Shown here piece by piece: positions 1 through 22,929 of a stretch of DNA of 64,000 bases. The position numbers were made by a program, and so were the translations under genes. Source of the stretch: Ampullaceana balthica (Eukaryota; Mollusca; Gastropoda; Lymnaeidae); NCBI GenBank assembly GCA_944989445.1, contig CALYLW010001081.1:75001-139000 (forward strand), read 5' to 3'. Position 1 is the first letter of the stretch, and each line of letters starts with the position of its first letter. A model generated the notes under the pieces. It was not told the origin of the DNA. It was given only the letters and a program-made list of their open reading frames with translations, and did no database searches.

Positions 1-139
1 TATAACTGGGCCGGCCAGACCTGTAGTATCTGAGAGTAATTTAAAAAAAAATATTTTTTAAATTGTTTAGAGCCGCATTGAAGCATTATGGGTCATTACG
101 TTGACTTGGAAATCTTCCAATAATCCTTTAAACTTATCC

Positions 140-490
140 TCCTCCTCCTATATAATAAAAAGCTATGTTCCGTGCGGTCATCAAAGCGATTGGTCCCTCA
201 AACACACATGACTCCTACAGCCAATCATATTGAACATGTTTACGCGGACGTTCAAAACGAGATAATTTTGGTGCAGTATTTCTTCCAAGACTTTATTTTG
301 AGTTTTGCGCGTTGGGATTTATAGTCAAAAGCTCTGGTTTTACGAGTTATTTATTTTAACTATAATGAATAGTATTTTTGACGTGATGCACATGTATGCC
401 GGTCAAGACGGCTGTTGGAGGGAGTTACAACATGCCACCGAACGGTGGCGGAACGTCCTTGGACGGGCTTTGATGCTATCTTTAATAAAT
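140..490 (+). repeat. Dispersed repeat, copy 1
   Basis: About 350 bp closely match, in inverse orientation, 35276-35640: ttggtgcagtatttcttcca, gggatttatagtcaaaagct, tttttgacgtgatgcacatg, and gtggcggaacgtccttggac occur in both, in the same order. Small pieces recur near 22500 and 58725. The class is unknown. Confidence 0.8.
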
Positions 491-604
491 TGACGCAAGC
501 CGCAAAGTGAACACAGAAGAGCCGCATGCGGCTCGCGAGCCGCCGTTTGTCCACTGTTGGCGTTTAATGTATGTGTTTGTGTGTTTTTCTTTGTTACGTG
601 TGTT

Positions 605-1602
<998 letters not shown>

Positions 1603-2948
1603 TTGAATATGCGTCTGTGTTTGTGAATTTATATAACCATTGTGAAACATAGTTCCATTATATTTTTATTTTCTAGCTCTTGCATTTTCACCACAAAAAA
1701 AAAGAATCTAAAAAAATAATATAATTATTAGTGGGGCTACGGAGGGAAGATTTGACATGCGTGGAAAAGTCAATATTTGGTACATGGAAATATATGATGA
1801 AACATTAAAAACAAAACGTTTTGATTCATTTCATGTTAGTTGTTGTTTAGAATTATGTAATACATAGTACACTGTCCACCGTATGTTCTTATGGAAAGGG
1901 ATGGTGTTGATATGGTAACGATTTATTTATGGTATTTCGTTTGAAATGGTAACGGGTCTTTCTTTTTTTTCTCTAAATTCCCAGAAACATGAATTCTTTG
2001 ATTTCAGTTAAAGAACGATTAGAAATAAAAAAGCTTTTTTTTTAAAGGTGACACGCCCATGTCGTTATATCTAATCCTTGTAGTGTAAGTATACTACTCA
2101 CTCAAGTCCTTATATCTAGTCGTTGTACAATTAGTATAGTATTTATAGACTGACATTTCTGACATACGACACACCCAACATATAGACATGTTCCTGACAC
2201 ACGTCCACGGCGGCTCTATTCTTTGGTCTCTAATTAACACAGACGATTCGTGATTCCACTCCGAACAATGGACCAGGGAATCACAGCACTTCACAACCCA
2301 CACACCCCACTGGTTTATCGATATTTTTGTACTGCACGACTTAAGATTTATTTACAGTAATAGACAGGAGACCTTAGAAGTGGCTATGATACAGTACATG
2401 TCAGTTTTTGGGGGGGGGGTGATATGTTCCCGTGCCCTTCCATATGACTTAGTTTTGTATGTGATATTTTGATCTGCGCTAATACATTGCGAATTTGAAT
2501 TGCGTGATTCCAGAGGAAAAAGCTTTGTGTGTGTGCGCGGGGGGAATGGGTGTTTGTGGCGTTAAAAAGGTGCTATTGACGAAAAGGGGGCATCATTTGG
2601 GGGCGTGGTTGTATTGGAGAAGTTGTGCATGAGAGGTGATGGTAGACGACGGGCACGGGTTATAAAAATGATTACACAAAAAATATACAAACTACAATGC
2701 ATTTAAACATAACGAGATTTCGCTTGAGTCCATACTTTGTATTTGATGTCGTAAAATATTACCAGCGAATTACACCACAAGCCCCCAGCTAGGAACGTAG
2801 TAACTTTTGCTGAGTAAGGAATGACAGGATCAGACGAGGCATAACATTGGGCAGGACAATGAATTGCACGCTTAATCTAAGGGAAGTTATAAAAACATCA
2901 CTTTGTATCGTTCAGACAAGAAGATTTGTCTGCCTTTATAACTTCAAT
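1603..2948. other. Stretch with no recognised gene
   Basis: AT-rich intergenic or intronic DNA. A 5' exon of the phosphatase could lie here but I could not identify one. A poly-G run sits at about 2411. Confidence 0.4.
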
Positions 2949-3180
2949 CCTATCTTATCAATACAGACGCTCCTTCTATGCAGAAGATAATTGCGTCCAC
3001 AGACCATGACAGATGATCTGTTGGCAAGTGATGCAGCGTTCACAGGCCACGGCTTTGTGGGTTTCACGCATTACCCAGCCGCCTAACTAGTGTTAGGTAC
3101 CCATTCGGAGCTGGGTGACTCAGGGACGCCCTAGGCACTGGGAACAAATCCTTGCCTTGACATGGATTCGAACCCGTGAC
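2949..3180 (-). mobile_element. tRNA-derived SINE, 5'-truncated copy
   Basis: Same family as the copies at 14925 and 22935. It retains the box B-like GGTTCGAATCC (minus strand, near 3170) but is cut before box A. Its 3' tail carries the gacgcaattatcttctgc segment shared with the LINE. Confidence 0.75.
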
Positions 3181-3438
3181 TACTTTACTTTCCCATATGT
3201 TTATGATGTTGTTGTTTTTTTCGTTCAATCTGCCAATTATGTTATTTTTAGATTTTAGACATAAAATTGTTTCAATCTCAAGTTATGATTTCATCCAGGG
3301 AGTGCGGATAGTTTTTAAAACCCGCTATACATTATAAAAGAAAGTCAAAGTTTGCAGGTTTTATCAGTCCTATATCCTGTACTTTTGATCCCATACATTT
3401 AATCGTATGTCATGTATTGTAAACCTTGTATCTCGCAG

Positions 3439-13665
<10,227 letters not shown>

Positions 13666-14921
13666 AGATCCGCCTGTACGCCAGCCAACGCGCTTGACGC
13701 AAAGAAATCCTGCCGACGGGCGAATAGACGAAGTTTTCCTGTTCTTTTTTTATCTTGGGATTAAACCAAGAAGGTGGTTACATCTCGAGGTTAAAGGTCA
13801 TATTAAAGCGCTCCTCTGATTAAAACAAGGAGAAATTTCTCTAAATGACTAAGACTTGAACAATCTAAAAATGAAGATGGTGGCCCAGAGAAGTTATGTG
13901 GAAATCACGTGATTACCGTGTGGAGATTCATGTCACTATTACTTCATAAAGAAAGGATCCAGTAAGCAAGCAACAAACTATGACAATTTTTGTTTAGATG
14001 GGCAAAGTTCATTGTTCTGTAAATCAGCACTCTACTAGTTGGTACAGATTTTGATGACGCTGTGATTTATAGAGTAGGTTCCCTTGTTTTAGTGGATCTT
14101 TGCTGTTTTGTTGGGAAAATCATTACATTTATTGTGAATACGTTTTTATAAATAAAAAAAAAGAAATGTTTTACACACTAAATACGTGCAATTATGTTTC
14201 TATGACAATATTTCACATGTTTCCCCCTCTATTTCGTTTTCTGTTTACAACCAGTTTACAACTTACATACTGACATTGAAGAAAGTGTAGAATGTATACA
14301 TCAATGAAGTGAATTATATATATATATATATATATAGTTTTAAGTGTGACCTTATGCAACATTAGGTATTAAATACTTTATTAATAAAAAACATGACATC
14401 ATAATTCAATAGATGTATTTTGATTGGCTAATTTTTTCACAGTTCAGGAATGAGATCAAAGTAGATTTCAAAAGTGTGTTTTTCAACTTCCTGTTTATCA
14501 AACATGACACCCTACAGTTGTTGCTACATGTACTCACTGTTATAGCAGTGTGGTGAGATGTTATTTATCAAGACATGTAACATTGCATCCGCATTCATTA
14601 TAAATCAGCTGTTCACAAATGTTATGTTACATCATAAATCCCACATTGTTTTTACAGGGATAAATTATACCCATTAGGTATAATTTTTAAAAAATATTAT
14701 ACTCATTATTTATAGCTATACAGACTATACTGTTAACTATATCATTGCACTGTTTGCGTAGTAGCATCATTAACTGCTTTCAAAATACAGTAGGTAGAAT
14801 ATGTTTTGAAATGTGAACAATTATCCTTTAGAAAATATTTGAATAATTGGGTTATATTTATTATTACGACTCCTGTACTCAGCCAACAAAAGAGTGATAG
14901 TTAGAACTGAGTCCTCTTTAG
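13666..14921 (+). other. Phosphatase 3' untranslated region and downstream DNA
   Basis: No reading frame of note. The 3' untranslated region probably ends near 14151-14170. A short (TA)n lies at about 14316. Confidence 0.5.
14151..14156 (+). terminator. Possible poly(A) signal of the phosphatase gene
   Basis: AATAAA at about 490 bp past the TGA stop, followed by an A-rich run. Other AATAAA motifs occur further downstream, so the true end is uncertain. Confidence 0.45.
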
Positions 14922-15208
14922 TTTTGTCTTGTCTATACAGACGCTCCTTCTATACAGAAGATTAATGCGTCCACAGACCATACCGGCCTGTTGGCAAATG
15001 ATGCAGTGTTCACAAGCCTCGGCAATAAGGGTTCCACGCATTACCCAGCCGCCTTTATTTCCCTAACTATCGTTAGGTACCCATTCGGAGCTGGGTGGAC
15101 GCAGGGACGCCCTAGGCCCTGGGAACAAATCCTTGTCTTCATAAGGATTCGAACCCTTGACCATCGGTACGCCAGCCGAGCGCGCATGCCACTCGACCAC
15201 TGTGTCCC
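14922..15208 (-). mobile_element. tRNA-derived SINE, near full-length
   Basis: On the minus strand it begins with box A-like TGGTCGAGTGGC (about 15200-15188), followed by box B-like GGTTCGAATCC (about 15155-15145), a body of about 180 bp, and the LINE-like tail. It lies beyond the phosphatase 3' end. Confidence 0.82.
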
Positions 15209-15506
15209 TAGTTTTGTGCCAAGAAATGCTAGAATATTGGGACCTAGGACATATTATGAATTGGACCTCATGAAATTTTGAAGAAAAACAACAACTTGGC
15301 TGTATGAAATGTTAGACATTTTGGCCCAATGAAATGTGGAAAATCAGACTGTTTTTACGAAAGTAAGAAAACTGTTGTTTAGGATATGCTATAAAGCAGT
15401 TTACATATTGAGTAGATTAGAATGTTATTTTGGACATGTGCATGTGTAACATTCCATTGTAAATAATGTATAGTTAGTCTTTTACTGCCTGTTGTTAGGG
15501 TCATAA

Positions 15507-15549
<43 letters not shown>
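15507..15549 (+). repeat. (TTA)n microsatellite
   Basis: About 14 TTA units. Confidence 0.95.
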
Positions 15550-16216
15550 GCATGTAAGAACTAGAATAATACATGAATGTTAAATGATGTTTATTCTGTT
15601 AGTGTGTGAAATATTATTGTGTTTAAAGGTGTGTAATGTGTTTACATTCTTGTATCCAGTGAATGTTGTCGTTGTGGGAATACATATATTGAATATTACT
15701 AAGAGAAATGGTCGTTTCTATATTTAAAGAATTTTGCGATTAACTGCTTAGTGTAGTCATCAGCCACACAGCAATGATCCCTCTAAGGTTCTCTGATCCG
15801 TATGCAAAGAAAAATAAATGAACTTGTGTGAAAAGTTGCATTATTTTACCAAATTTGCTGCGTGGTAATTCTAAGCTGCTGCGCGTCGTCGGTCAGATAT
15901 ATTCGCGGCCTCGCAGCCTACAGGTAGCATTCCCGCACAGTCCCTCTTATACCCCCACTCTACACCCAGCACGTATTATTTCGTCTTCGTCACTCCCAAC
16001 ATTCGCATGCTTAAAACATTTGATCTGTTGCCTCCCTCCAAACACCCAACGTAAATTTTAGTACAAAAGTCTGAGACAAGAGACGGTTTATTATAAGATA
16101 AAAATACCGCAAGCACCTGCCCTTGGTGCCTACTGTATGTAATACCCCTGTTTGAATGCCGCGGCTTTTCAACATTCAACATTTGGATCAGTAGGGCAAA
16201 AAAAAAGCAACATATT

Positions 16217-16866
16217 TAGAGTTGCCATCCACCCCGATATATCGGGACTTTCAACGTAAAGGATCTTCTTGTCCCGACATCCCGACAAGACCTAATTTTG
16301 TCCCGATTTTGAAAAAAAAATTGTTTCGAGCTTGGCTCGAGAACTGGAAGTAACGCCATCTGCTAGCGCAACAAGGAAATGCAACTTCAATTATAGTTTT
16401 ATTTATGCCCATTGTTTATAGCAATACGCGTATTTGAAGAGCTTTTTTAGAAACTACGCGTGATTTGGAAGAATGGAAGTCTAAAAACTCCATAGAAGAA
16501 AGGGGGATTTACTTTCTTAAGGAAACCGAAAATATGAACACAAATGCCAACTGCTAAAATTATGCGTGTGTTTGTTTTCTACCCCCGCACATAAGGCCAC
16601 TTTGTGGAAAGCCTATTTACTCTGATGTCTGCCCAGTGGACTGATTAAAGAAATCGACTGCTGCCAGTGCCAGGGAATGTGGAAACAATATTACCGTGCC
16701 AACGTAACTACAAATTGACTTGGATGGAGCTGATAAATAATTATACTACTTCTGCCGCAACAAGTTCCATGTAATTGTGTTCGAAATAAAAAGTAATGAT
16801 ATCAAATAAAATATTTAATTCATTTCTACGAGTGTCCCAACGGGTTTCCATTTAGAGATGACAACC
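16217..16866 (+). mobile_element. Internally deleted hAT relic
   Basis: The sequence near 16600-16740 reads VESLFTLMSAQWTD, stop, RNRLLPVPGNVETILPCQ, the hAT C-terminal dimerisation region. Imperfect terminal repeats (agttgccatc and gatgacaac) bound about 650 bp. End points are approximate. Confidence 0.6.
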
Positions 16867-17169
16867 GTACACAGATAATGAGATAACATTATTTTTTTAC
16901 CATCGCAGAATCAGACCTAGCCGATAAAACCAAACAGAAAATTAAAATTTAAAGAACCAAGAATTTTTAAAAATTTATTCCTCAAAAAAAAAGTCGCTGA
17001 TAACATTTCAACATTCTAATTCTAGCTCCATGTTTTGTAAAAAAAAATTAATTGGTACATTGAATAGTTCTGGTTACACAAAAATATATATATTCCAGAC
17101 AACAACAAAAAGTACATTTTGACTTACAGGAAGACATTAGAGGTAAAGTCAACCCTGAAGATTTATGAG

Positions 17170-17175
17170 TTTATT
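17170..17175 (-). terminator. Poly(A) signal of the secreted peptide gene
   Basis: AATAAA on the minus strand, about 50 bp beyond the TAA stop. Confidence 0.6.
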
Positions 17176-17224
17176 GTTTCATTCGAAAGTTACAATTCCT
17201 TTAAGCCGAGTTACCGCCGAACAG

Positions 17225-17340
17225 TTAGCCGCACACAAAGTAAACTGCGTTGTTCACCAAAGTGTCGCAGATGCAGTCTCCGATGCTGAACTTGTCGCAG
17301 ACTTTCTTGCCCAGACTTGTGAAGATCTTATTGCATATGT
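17225..17340 (-). CDS. Secreted peptide exon: Cys-rich C-terminus and stop
   Basis: It encodes 37 residues with the spacing C-x11-C-x7-C-x-C-x11-C-G-stop. The phase matches exon 1 (one base plus two). The stop TAA is at 17227-17225 and a poly(A) signal follows within 60 bp. Confidence 0.78.
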
Positions 17341-19917
17341 CTGAAATATCAATGTGAATTTATAAGTGGGAATTTACGTCATTGGGGTGGGGTGGGGTAA
17401 ATTGCTGAAGTTGGGCGATTGAATGGGAACCGAAAAACCATAACTGTTCTCATCCATATCTGGATATTTAAATTGCTTGTAAGTTCCATATTGCTCATTT
17501 ATACTGTCTCTACATAAAAGCAATATGTCGTATGTTTTATTTACATACACAAATCATGTTCTTTCCCCCCGGGTCGAACAGACCAACTGTACATTTTTAA
17601 ATGACTTTATGTTTACGCCAAGGGGTCGGCGAACTTTTTTGCCCATTACCCCAAAATATAAAAGTTTGTAATATATTGACGTTACCCCCTGAAGGTGCAA
17701 GTCCTGCCCACACGACTCGGGATTTGGGGGAGCGTTGTAAACCACTCCACCTATCCACCACCACCACCAAATGTCTGGGGCGAAGTATGAATCTAGTAAG
17801 TTTTGAATGCCTGATAAGTCTTGGTGTCTTACAATGAAATTGAAAAGGATTATGCGAGATATTTTAACTCAAAACGACACGGAGTAATCATATTTCAGGG
17901 GGAATTTATTTGATACAAATTTTAAAGTTTACAGTCGAAATATATGATGGTTAGAACAGATATAGGCTTAACGTCACTTTGCACTCTATTTTAATGATAA
18001 ATCTGACATATGATAAAGTCGGATAAACACAAAATTACTTTAACAATTACAACGAAATTGTTGCCTTGTGTGTCAGGGCTAGTTTGGATATCAGGGCCCC
18101 ATCGATTTAGCAGCTTTGTTTTTATGTTCACTAGAGTAGAAAATCCTTGTTGACAAAGGTACATTTGTTCAAGTTCAACGCTAGAAAGTCTATGCAGCAT
18201 TTGAAATCCAAAAAGTGAGTCGGATACGCTTTGTTTGCAAATTCAATACTTGCATCATTATAGGCTTGAAGTTCAAGACGTGCCTCTGCCAACCTCTGAG
18301 ACTCATTTTGTACTACCGCAATGTCACATCGAAAGGGGTCTACAATCTAACTGACATTATGCTAATCCATAACTGAAAAGTAAACGGTGAACCGCTCTTT
18401 GAGCTTGCTAAGATGTCTGATAACTATATCTTTGATGTCGTCAAAAGTTATATTTACACAATCTTCCCGGTACAAGGCCGACTTTGAAAATGTTGCCAAC
18501 TTGCTTCATTCTGCTTTTTTTTTCCCAATATGAACGCTATAATCCAAACACTGCAATATTTTCTCTGGGTGAGATTATACTGATATTTTCCCTAGCTATT
18601 TAACACATTTACACGCTCAAAAATATCAGCTGAGAATGCCAGATGTGCACCCCAAAAACAGTTCGTAAACTTCTCTGCTAGGGCATGCTTTTGATCAGAC
18701 AGAAATTTTTGATGTTTCGCTTTCAAGGCCCACACTCTGTTCAGAACATTCGGAATGAAAGCCACCGCATCTTGGTGTAATACAATAGGCCAGTATGTTG
18801 AGCTTCACCATCTTTACATAAATCACAAAATAGTCGCGTTTGCAGTGCATGTCCTTCAATGAAATTTACAATCTGGATAATATCATGCATGACGACCTCC
18901 AGTTCAGGTTCCAAATGTTTCACAAGCAGAGCTTGACGATGGATCATACAGTGGTTAACTTCAATGTGGGATTCCTCTCTCTTGCGAAAGCCGAAAAACC
19001 ACCTACACGACCCAACATAGCTGGAGATCCATCAACGGACACAGCAATACAGTCTTCCCATTTAAAAAAAAATTAACCTTATTAAAGTATTCATTAACTT
19101 AAATAAATGTATCAACTCCTTAACATCGCAATTCAAGAGACCCAAAATATTTCCTCTTCAATTATTTGAAAAGTCAGGGCTTTGTAGCAAAGACATACCG
19201 TAAGCTGCGCATTACTAATGACATCAATGGTCTCATCAAGCTGAATAGCAAAGAATTTTACTCGCATTTATAGAATGCGTTTTCTAGATTGAAAAGTTTA
19301 GTATTGGGCTTATCTTTAAAGTTAAAGCGAACACGTACACATGATGGATTTGAAATATATTTAGTGGATTTCATATGTCCCCAATTATTTTCCGTTACCA
19401 GAATTCCCTTTTTACCCCAAATGGGGTAATTTACCCCTGTTCGCCGACCCCTGGTTTATATCAAGGATGTGTGACTTTGAATGTAATATGGAACTAATAT
19501 GGAAGCAGGTTTTTAATATTGAATGCTTTTTTCGTATGTCAAAGAAGTTAAGGTGTTGTATAGCAGTAAATAGAGTCCAGTCCTGGTCAAAATAAGTTAC
19601 TTGAAAAGAAAATAATATTATCTAAAGCAAACGTATCGTGTACCTCCAATGTCAGGCAGTGATGGCAATGCAGGCATTGGTGGCAGTGTAGGCATTGGTG
19701 GCAGTGTAGGCATTGGCGGCAATTTAGGCATTGGTGGCAGTGTAGGCAATGTTGGCAATTTAGGCATTGGTGGCAGTGTAGGCATTGGCGGCAATTTAGG
19801 CATTGGTGGCAGTGTAGGCAGAGGAAGCGAAATCCATCTAGCAGCTCTTTGCTCTGGTGGCACTCTGACGAGTTCAGCTGCTCCTATTGCTATCATCATT
19901 AACATGAGGGGAAACAT
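17225..19917 (-). CDS. Unrecognised secreted Pro-rich/Cys-rich peptide precursor (129 residues), two coding exons
   Basis: The coding exons are 19917-19644 and 17340-17225 on the minus strand. Exon 1 begins with a hydrophobic signal-like segment (MFPLMLMMIAIGAAELV). A tandem Leu-Pro-Pro-Met-Pro-Thr/Lys region follows (residues about 31-90), encoded by an 18-bp DNA repeat. Exon 1 ends GGAG|GTACAC with one base left. Exon 2 starts after gatatttcag; its first two bases complete Asp92. It encodes 37 more residues with cysteines at 94, 106, 114, 116 and 128, then TAA. An acceptor (ttttcacag) lies 8 bases upstream of the ATG, so a 5' untranslated exon should exist upstream. A poly(A) signal AATAAA lies at 17175-17170 (minus). 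The five cysteines are an odd number, so a free Cys or an intermolecular bond is possible. I recognise no family; extracellular location is inferred from the signal peptide. Confidence 0.8.
17619..19453 (-). mobile_element. Decayed hAT transposon (1.8 kb) with terminal inverted repeats, inside the secreted peptide intron
   Basis: The ends are CAAGGGGTCGGCGAAC and GTTCGCCGACCCCTG, flanked by gtttacgc (17611-17618) and gtttatat (19454-19461), an 8-bp duplication with two mismatches. Minus-strand relics of a ZBED/SCAND3-like hAT transposase appear in the right order: FAIQLDETIDVISNAQLTVC near 19250, IVNFIEGHALQTRLFCDLC around 18850, and the C-terminal QQGFSTLVNIKTKLLNR near 18150. Many stops and frameshifts break it. 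Confidence 0.85.
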
Positions 19918-19925
19918 CTTTCGAT
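19644..19925 (-). CDS. Secreted peptide exon: 8-base leader, signal peptide and Pro-rich repeat
   Basis: This exon is bounded by ttttattttcacag (acceptor) and GGAG|GTACAC (donor). Its coding part starts at 19917. The antisense of the repeat reads as Gly-rich in another frame, but that reading has no splice or signal evidence. Confidence 0.78.
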
Positions 19926-19984
19926 CTGTGAAAATAAAACAAAAGCGTTTGATGCGTTTTATATTTAGATATAATAATGAACCT

Positions 19985-20660
19985 AGACGTGGTAGAAAGT
20001 CAGTAGCCCCGAGCCTAGTGCTCTTTATGGGTCTCCCCGGAACACCCCCTCAACTACCCAATCACCTCCCCTCAAAGGGACCTAATAGCTGAGAGTCACG
20101 GAACGGTCGCTTCTGAAGCGGCCGCCTGGGCATCCAGGACATGGTCGAATAAATGCCTCCCACTAAAAGTGAGCTCACAAGGAGGGCTGGAATTTCCATA
20201 CGTCCCCTCGCTACAACTTCGGCGCCACTCCGACAAATGCATACGAGTCTCTATTTTTAAGGACTGCCGCAAAGCAAGGGATCAAAGTCCCCTACCTAGG
20301 GTGTTACCCCCACTGGAAGGTTTTCTCCGAGCTGACGTCCGCTATGTTCTTCATGGTACCATTTGCTAATCCGTACTGGTACTCCTGGCCCTAAACTGGC
20401 ACCGCTCACTGGCGTTGCTAGTGCTAGTGAGGGGGATGAAACGATCGCTTCGGATTTACCCGACCCTCATCGGGTTCTTTGGTTTTCATCATCGACATTG
20501 CATCTAATGCTCTGCCTAAGATCCGCACAGCGACATGTAATCATGTGTGGCTAGCCCCTAACACCTAACAAAAGTGACTTTCGGCATTGCCTGCCAGGTG
20601 TAGTCGGTTTCGGGCTGCGGTCAGTTCCGCTACCCTACTCGCGCTCCGATCCACCCCTTT
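19985..20660. other. GC-rich, CpG-containing segment of unknown origin
   Basis: It is markedly richer in G and C than its surroundings, with abrupt edges; the right edge meets a TATA/TAGA microsatellite (20668-20712). It has no long reading frame. Style suggests an untranslated part of a retroelement, but I cannot identify it. It lies upstream of the secreted peptide gene, so a CpG-rich promoter is another possibility. Confidence 0.4.
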
Positions 20661-21054
20661 TCGGAACAGATATAACAATATATACATGTATATATATAGA
20701 TAGATATATATAATGTATATTATAAAAGAGCACCATAGGATAGTCTAAAAAATATTGACATGGTGTACACAGTTTCTCTGCTATGAAAGCACATGTCAAA
20801 TGCTGTGCCGCATTAACAAAAGTCGTCAGCTCGCGTGCAGGAATTTACGTTGACATCCATGTTTAAACGAATCTCTTTCTTGACACTTTAATCATAACGA
20901 GATAAGAGCCACGAGTAGCATACGCGCAGACATTCTCATCATAGATAGTGCAAATAACGGGGGAGGGGGGGGTGAGAGAAAAGGACACAAACAGCAGCAC
21001 GATGTAATGGAAAAAAAACAGAAACAAACATTTTTAAAAATTCAACAAATAAAA

Positions 21055-21122
21055 TGTTCACACTGGGGTTTGAACTCAGGACTTTCCGCGTGCTAGGTGG
21101 GCGGGATAACCACTACACTACG
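21055..21122 (-). pseudogene. tRNA-Val-like pseudogene or SINE head
   Basis: On the minus strand it reads gtagtgtagtggttatcccg, then an anticodon-arm-like cctagcacgcgg and a T-arm-like gagttcaaaccccag, as in animal tRNA-Val. The acceptor stem does not pair, and the anticodon position reads AGC rather than a Val anticodon. Confidence 0.45.
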
Positions 21123-22204
21123 AATTATATGTTATTCAGTGAAGGTACAACGCAAGTGAAGGAAAAAAGCATCGTTGCCGCCACCCCCACCTTCCTTTTT
21201 TTTCGCTTTCTTTTCATCCCACTACGCTTGCCAACTGTGATCTGTCGACCCCATCGAGGGTCATTCGTCATGCTGACTTGTACATACTCGTTTAGGTGAA
21301 TTATATATATATATATTACAATAATAACTGTCTGACAATCTCAGAAAATGATAATGGGGTCTATTTATTCAATTCATTTGATTTAACCAGATTAAATGAC
21401 TTCTCTTTACATTAATGGCGAAACATTCTTTGACAGATACTGTAGTCGCTTAAATCGTTGTGTTCGAAAGGAATCATATATAGAGCTACTGCATTAACAC
21501 TGTCTTTTTTCCAAAATGAATAAACTGACATTATCATGTAAGGCATTAACCTTCAGGTATCTTTATGTAGGTATCGTATCGCACAGTAGCATACTGGAGT
21601 ACGAACTTTCATGTACATTTATTAAGAGTAAAACTCGTTATGTTTTACATTTTTTTTAGAAAACACTACCGGATAGTGAAATACTCGAACCTAACTCGAC
21701 AAACAGTACATCAAACATCTCTGTATCACAGTAGCAAGTTGCTCTGTACAAATAGTCTTTATAGTTAACCGATTCATTAAAAAAAGTAACAAAACATTCA
21801 TCGCACTAATGTCTATGAAATAAATCGCCACCATAACAAATGTTTTCCATTGTTTTTTTTTACTTGGTACATTGATCTACATCAAATCCAGTTCCCTGCG
21901 CCGTTATCTAATAGATAAATTTACTTTTTGGCATGAGTGTAATAGTTTCCCCTGGCATTGCTTTGATTTTCTGAATGTCTTACGCCACATTCTCGTTAGA
22001 CGCCCCGCAACCTCCAGCGCCCCCACTCCCCATTTTTTTAAAATTTAAAAATTATAAATCAACTTGACTACTGCAGTTGTTTTCTTTATTTACAACTATT
22101 CAAGGTGGCTGCCATTATTTTGCGACCATTGTCTGTGATTTTCTTTTCATTTATACTTAACCGTCTAGAAAGCTGCATCATATTCCATTTTAAATTACTG
22201 GGTT

Positions 22205-22450
22205 GTGCTGCGGCGCCCACTTTTTTAGGGCGCCTACGGTGCCCACCTTTTTCAAAAGCCCAACTAACTCGTCCTTGTATGATAAATACTTAATATTAAA
22301 CTTCCTTAAATGTACACAAAGTATTTTATAATAGGGGTTGTAGGGCGCCTATGGCACCCACTTTTTCTTTTTGGTCAAAATGCCTAAGTAACTTATCCTT
22401 GTATGATAAATGCTAAATATTCCTGAAATGTACACAAAGTATTTATATAA
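22205..22450 (+). repeat. Tandem duplication of about 130 bp
   Basis: agggcgcctacggtgcccac and ccttgtatgataaatactta recur as agggcgcctatggcacccac and ccttgtatgataaatgctaa. Confidence 0.75.
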
Positions 22451-22479
22451 TTTTTTTTTACAGTGCTAATCACCACACG

Positions 22480-22545
22480 ATTTTTTAAACTATTTTAGAA
22501 AGCAGCGCACCAAATTACTGCACCAAAAAATAACTCTTTAAGTCA
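22480..22545 (+). repeat. Fragment of a dispersed repeat shared with 58715-58790
   Basis: Both places have tttagaaagcagcgcaccaa followed by attactgc and aaaaaataactcttt. The 58.7-kb copy continues with agcgtccgc, resembling the dispersed repeat at 140-490. Confidence 0.6.
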
Positions 22546-22929
22546 GTCAGCACTGTTTACAACACAAATGCTGACGTCAAAAATTCGTGCGTTGTTTGGT
22601 TAATGTTAATCTGGAAACCAAAATGTTTATGATTTTTAAGTCTATATTTTCAATTTTAAAAAAAAGCAGAGTGATGTCCCTTAGCGTTAGGCCAAAGTGA
22701 GTCAGTCATACATTATGTAGGGTAAATATATATATGATGATATGATTTGTTTCATTTTGGTAATTACAACTAATTAGCGTGTAATATTTTATTAATAAAT
22801 GATTTTGTATTAACAGCTAAACGAATTTTAAATAAATAGAATCAAAAGAAACAATAATTTAAAAAAATATATTTTGAAATCTGTCTTACCCTATTTTATT
22901 TGGCATTAAATTTAAAAGAAAAAGATCAT

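Noticed and set aside
19649..20092. Plus-strand Gly-rich frame (GSVGIGG repeats)
   Set aside because: It is the antisense of the Pro-rich repeat exon. The minus strand has signal peptide, splice phase and poly(A) support; the plus strand has none.
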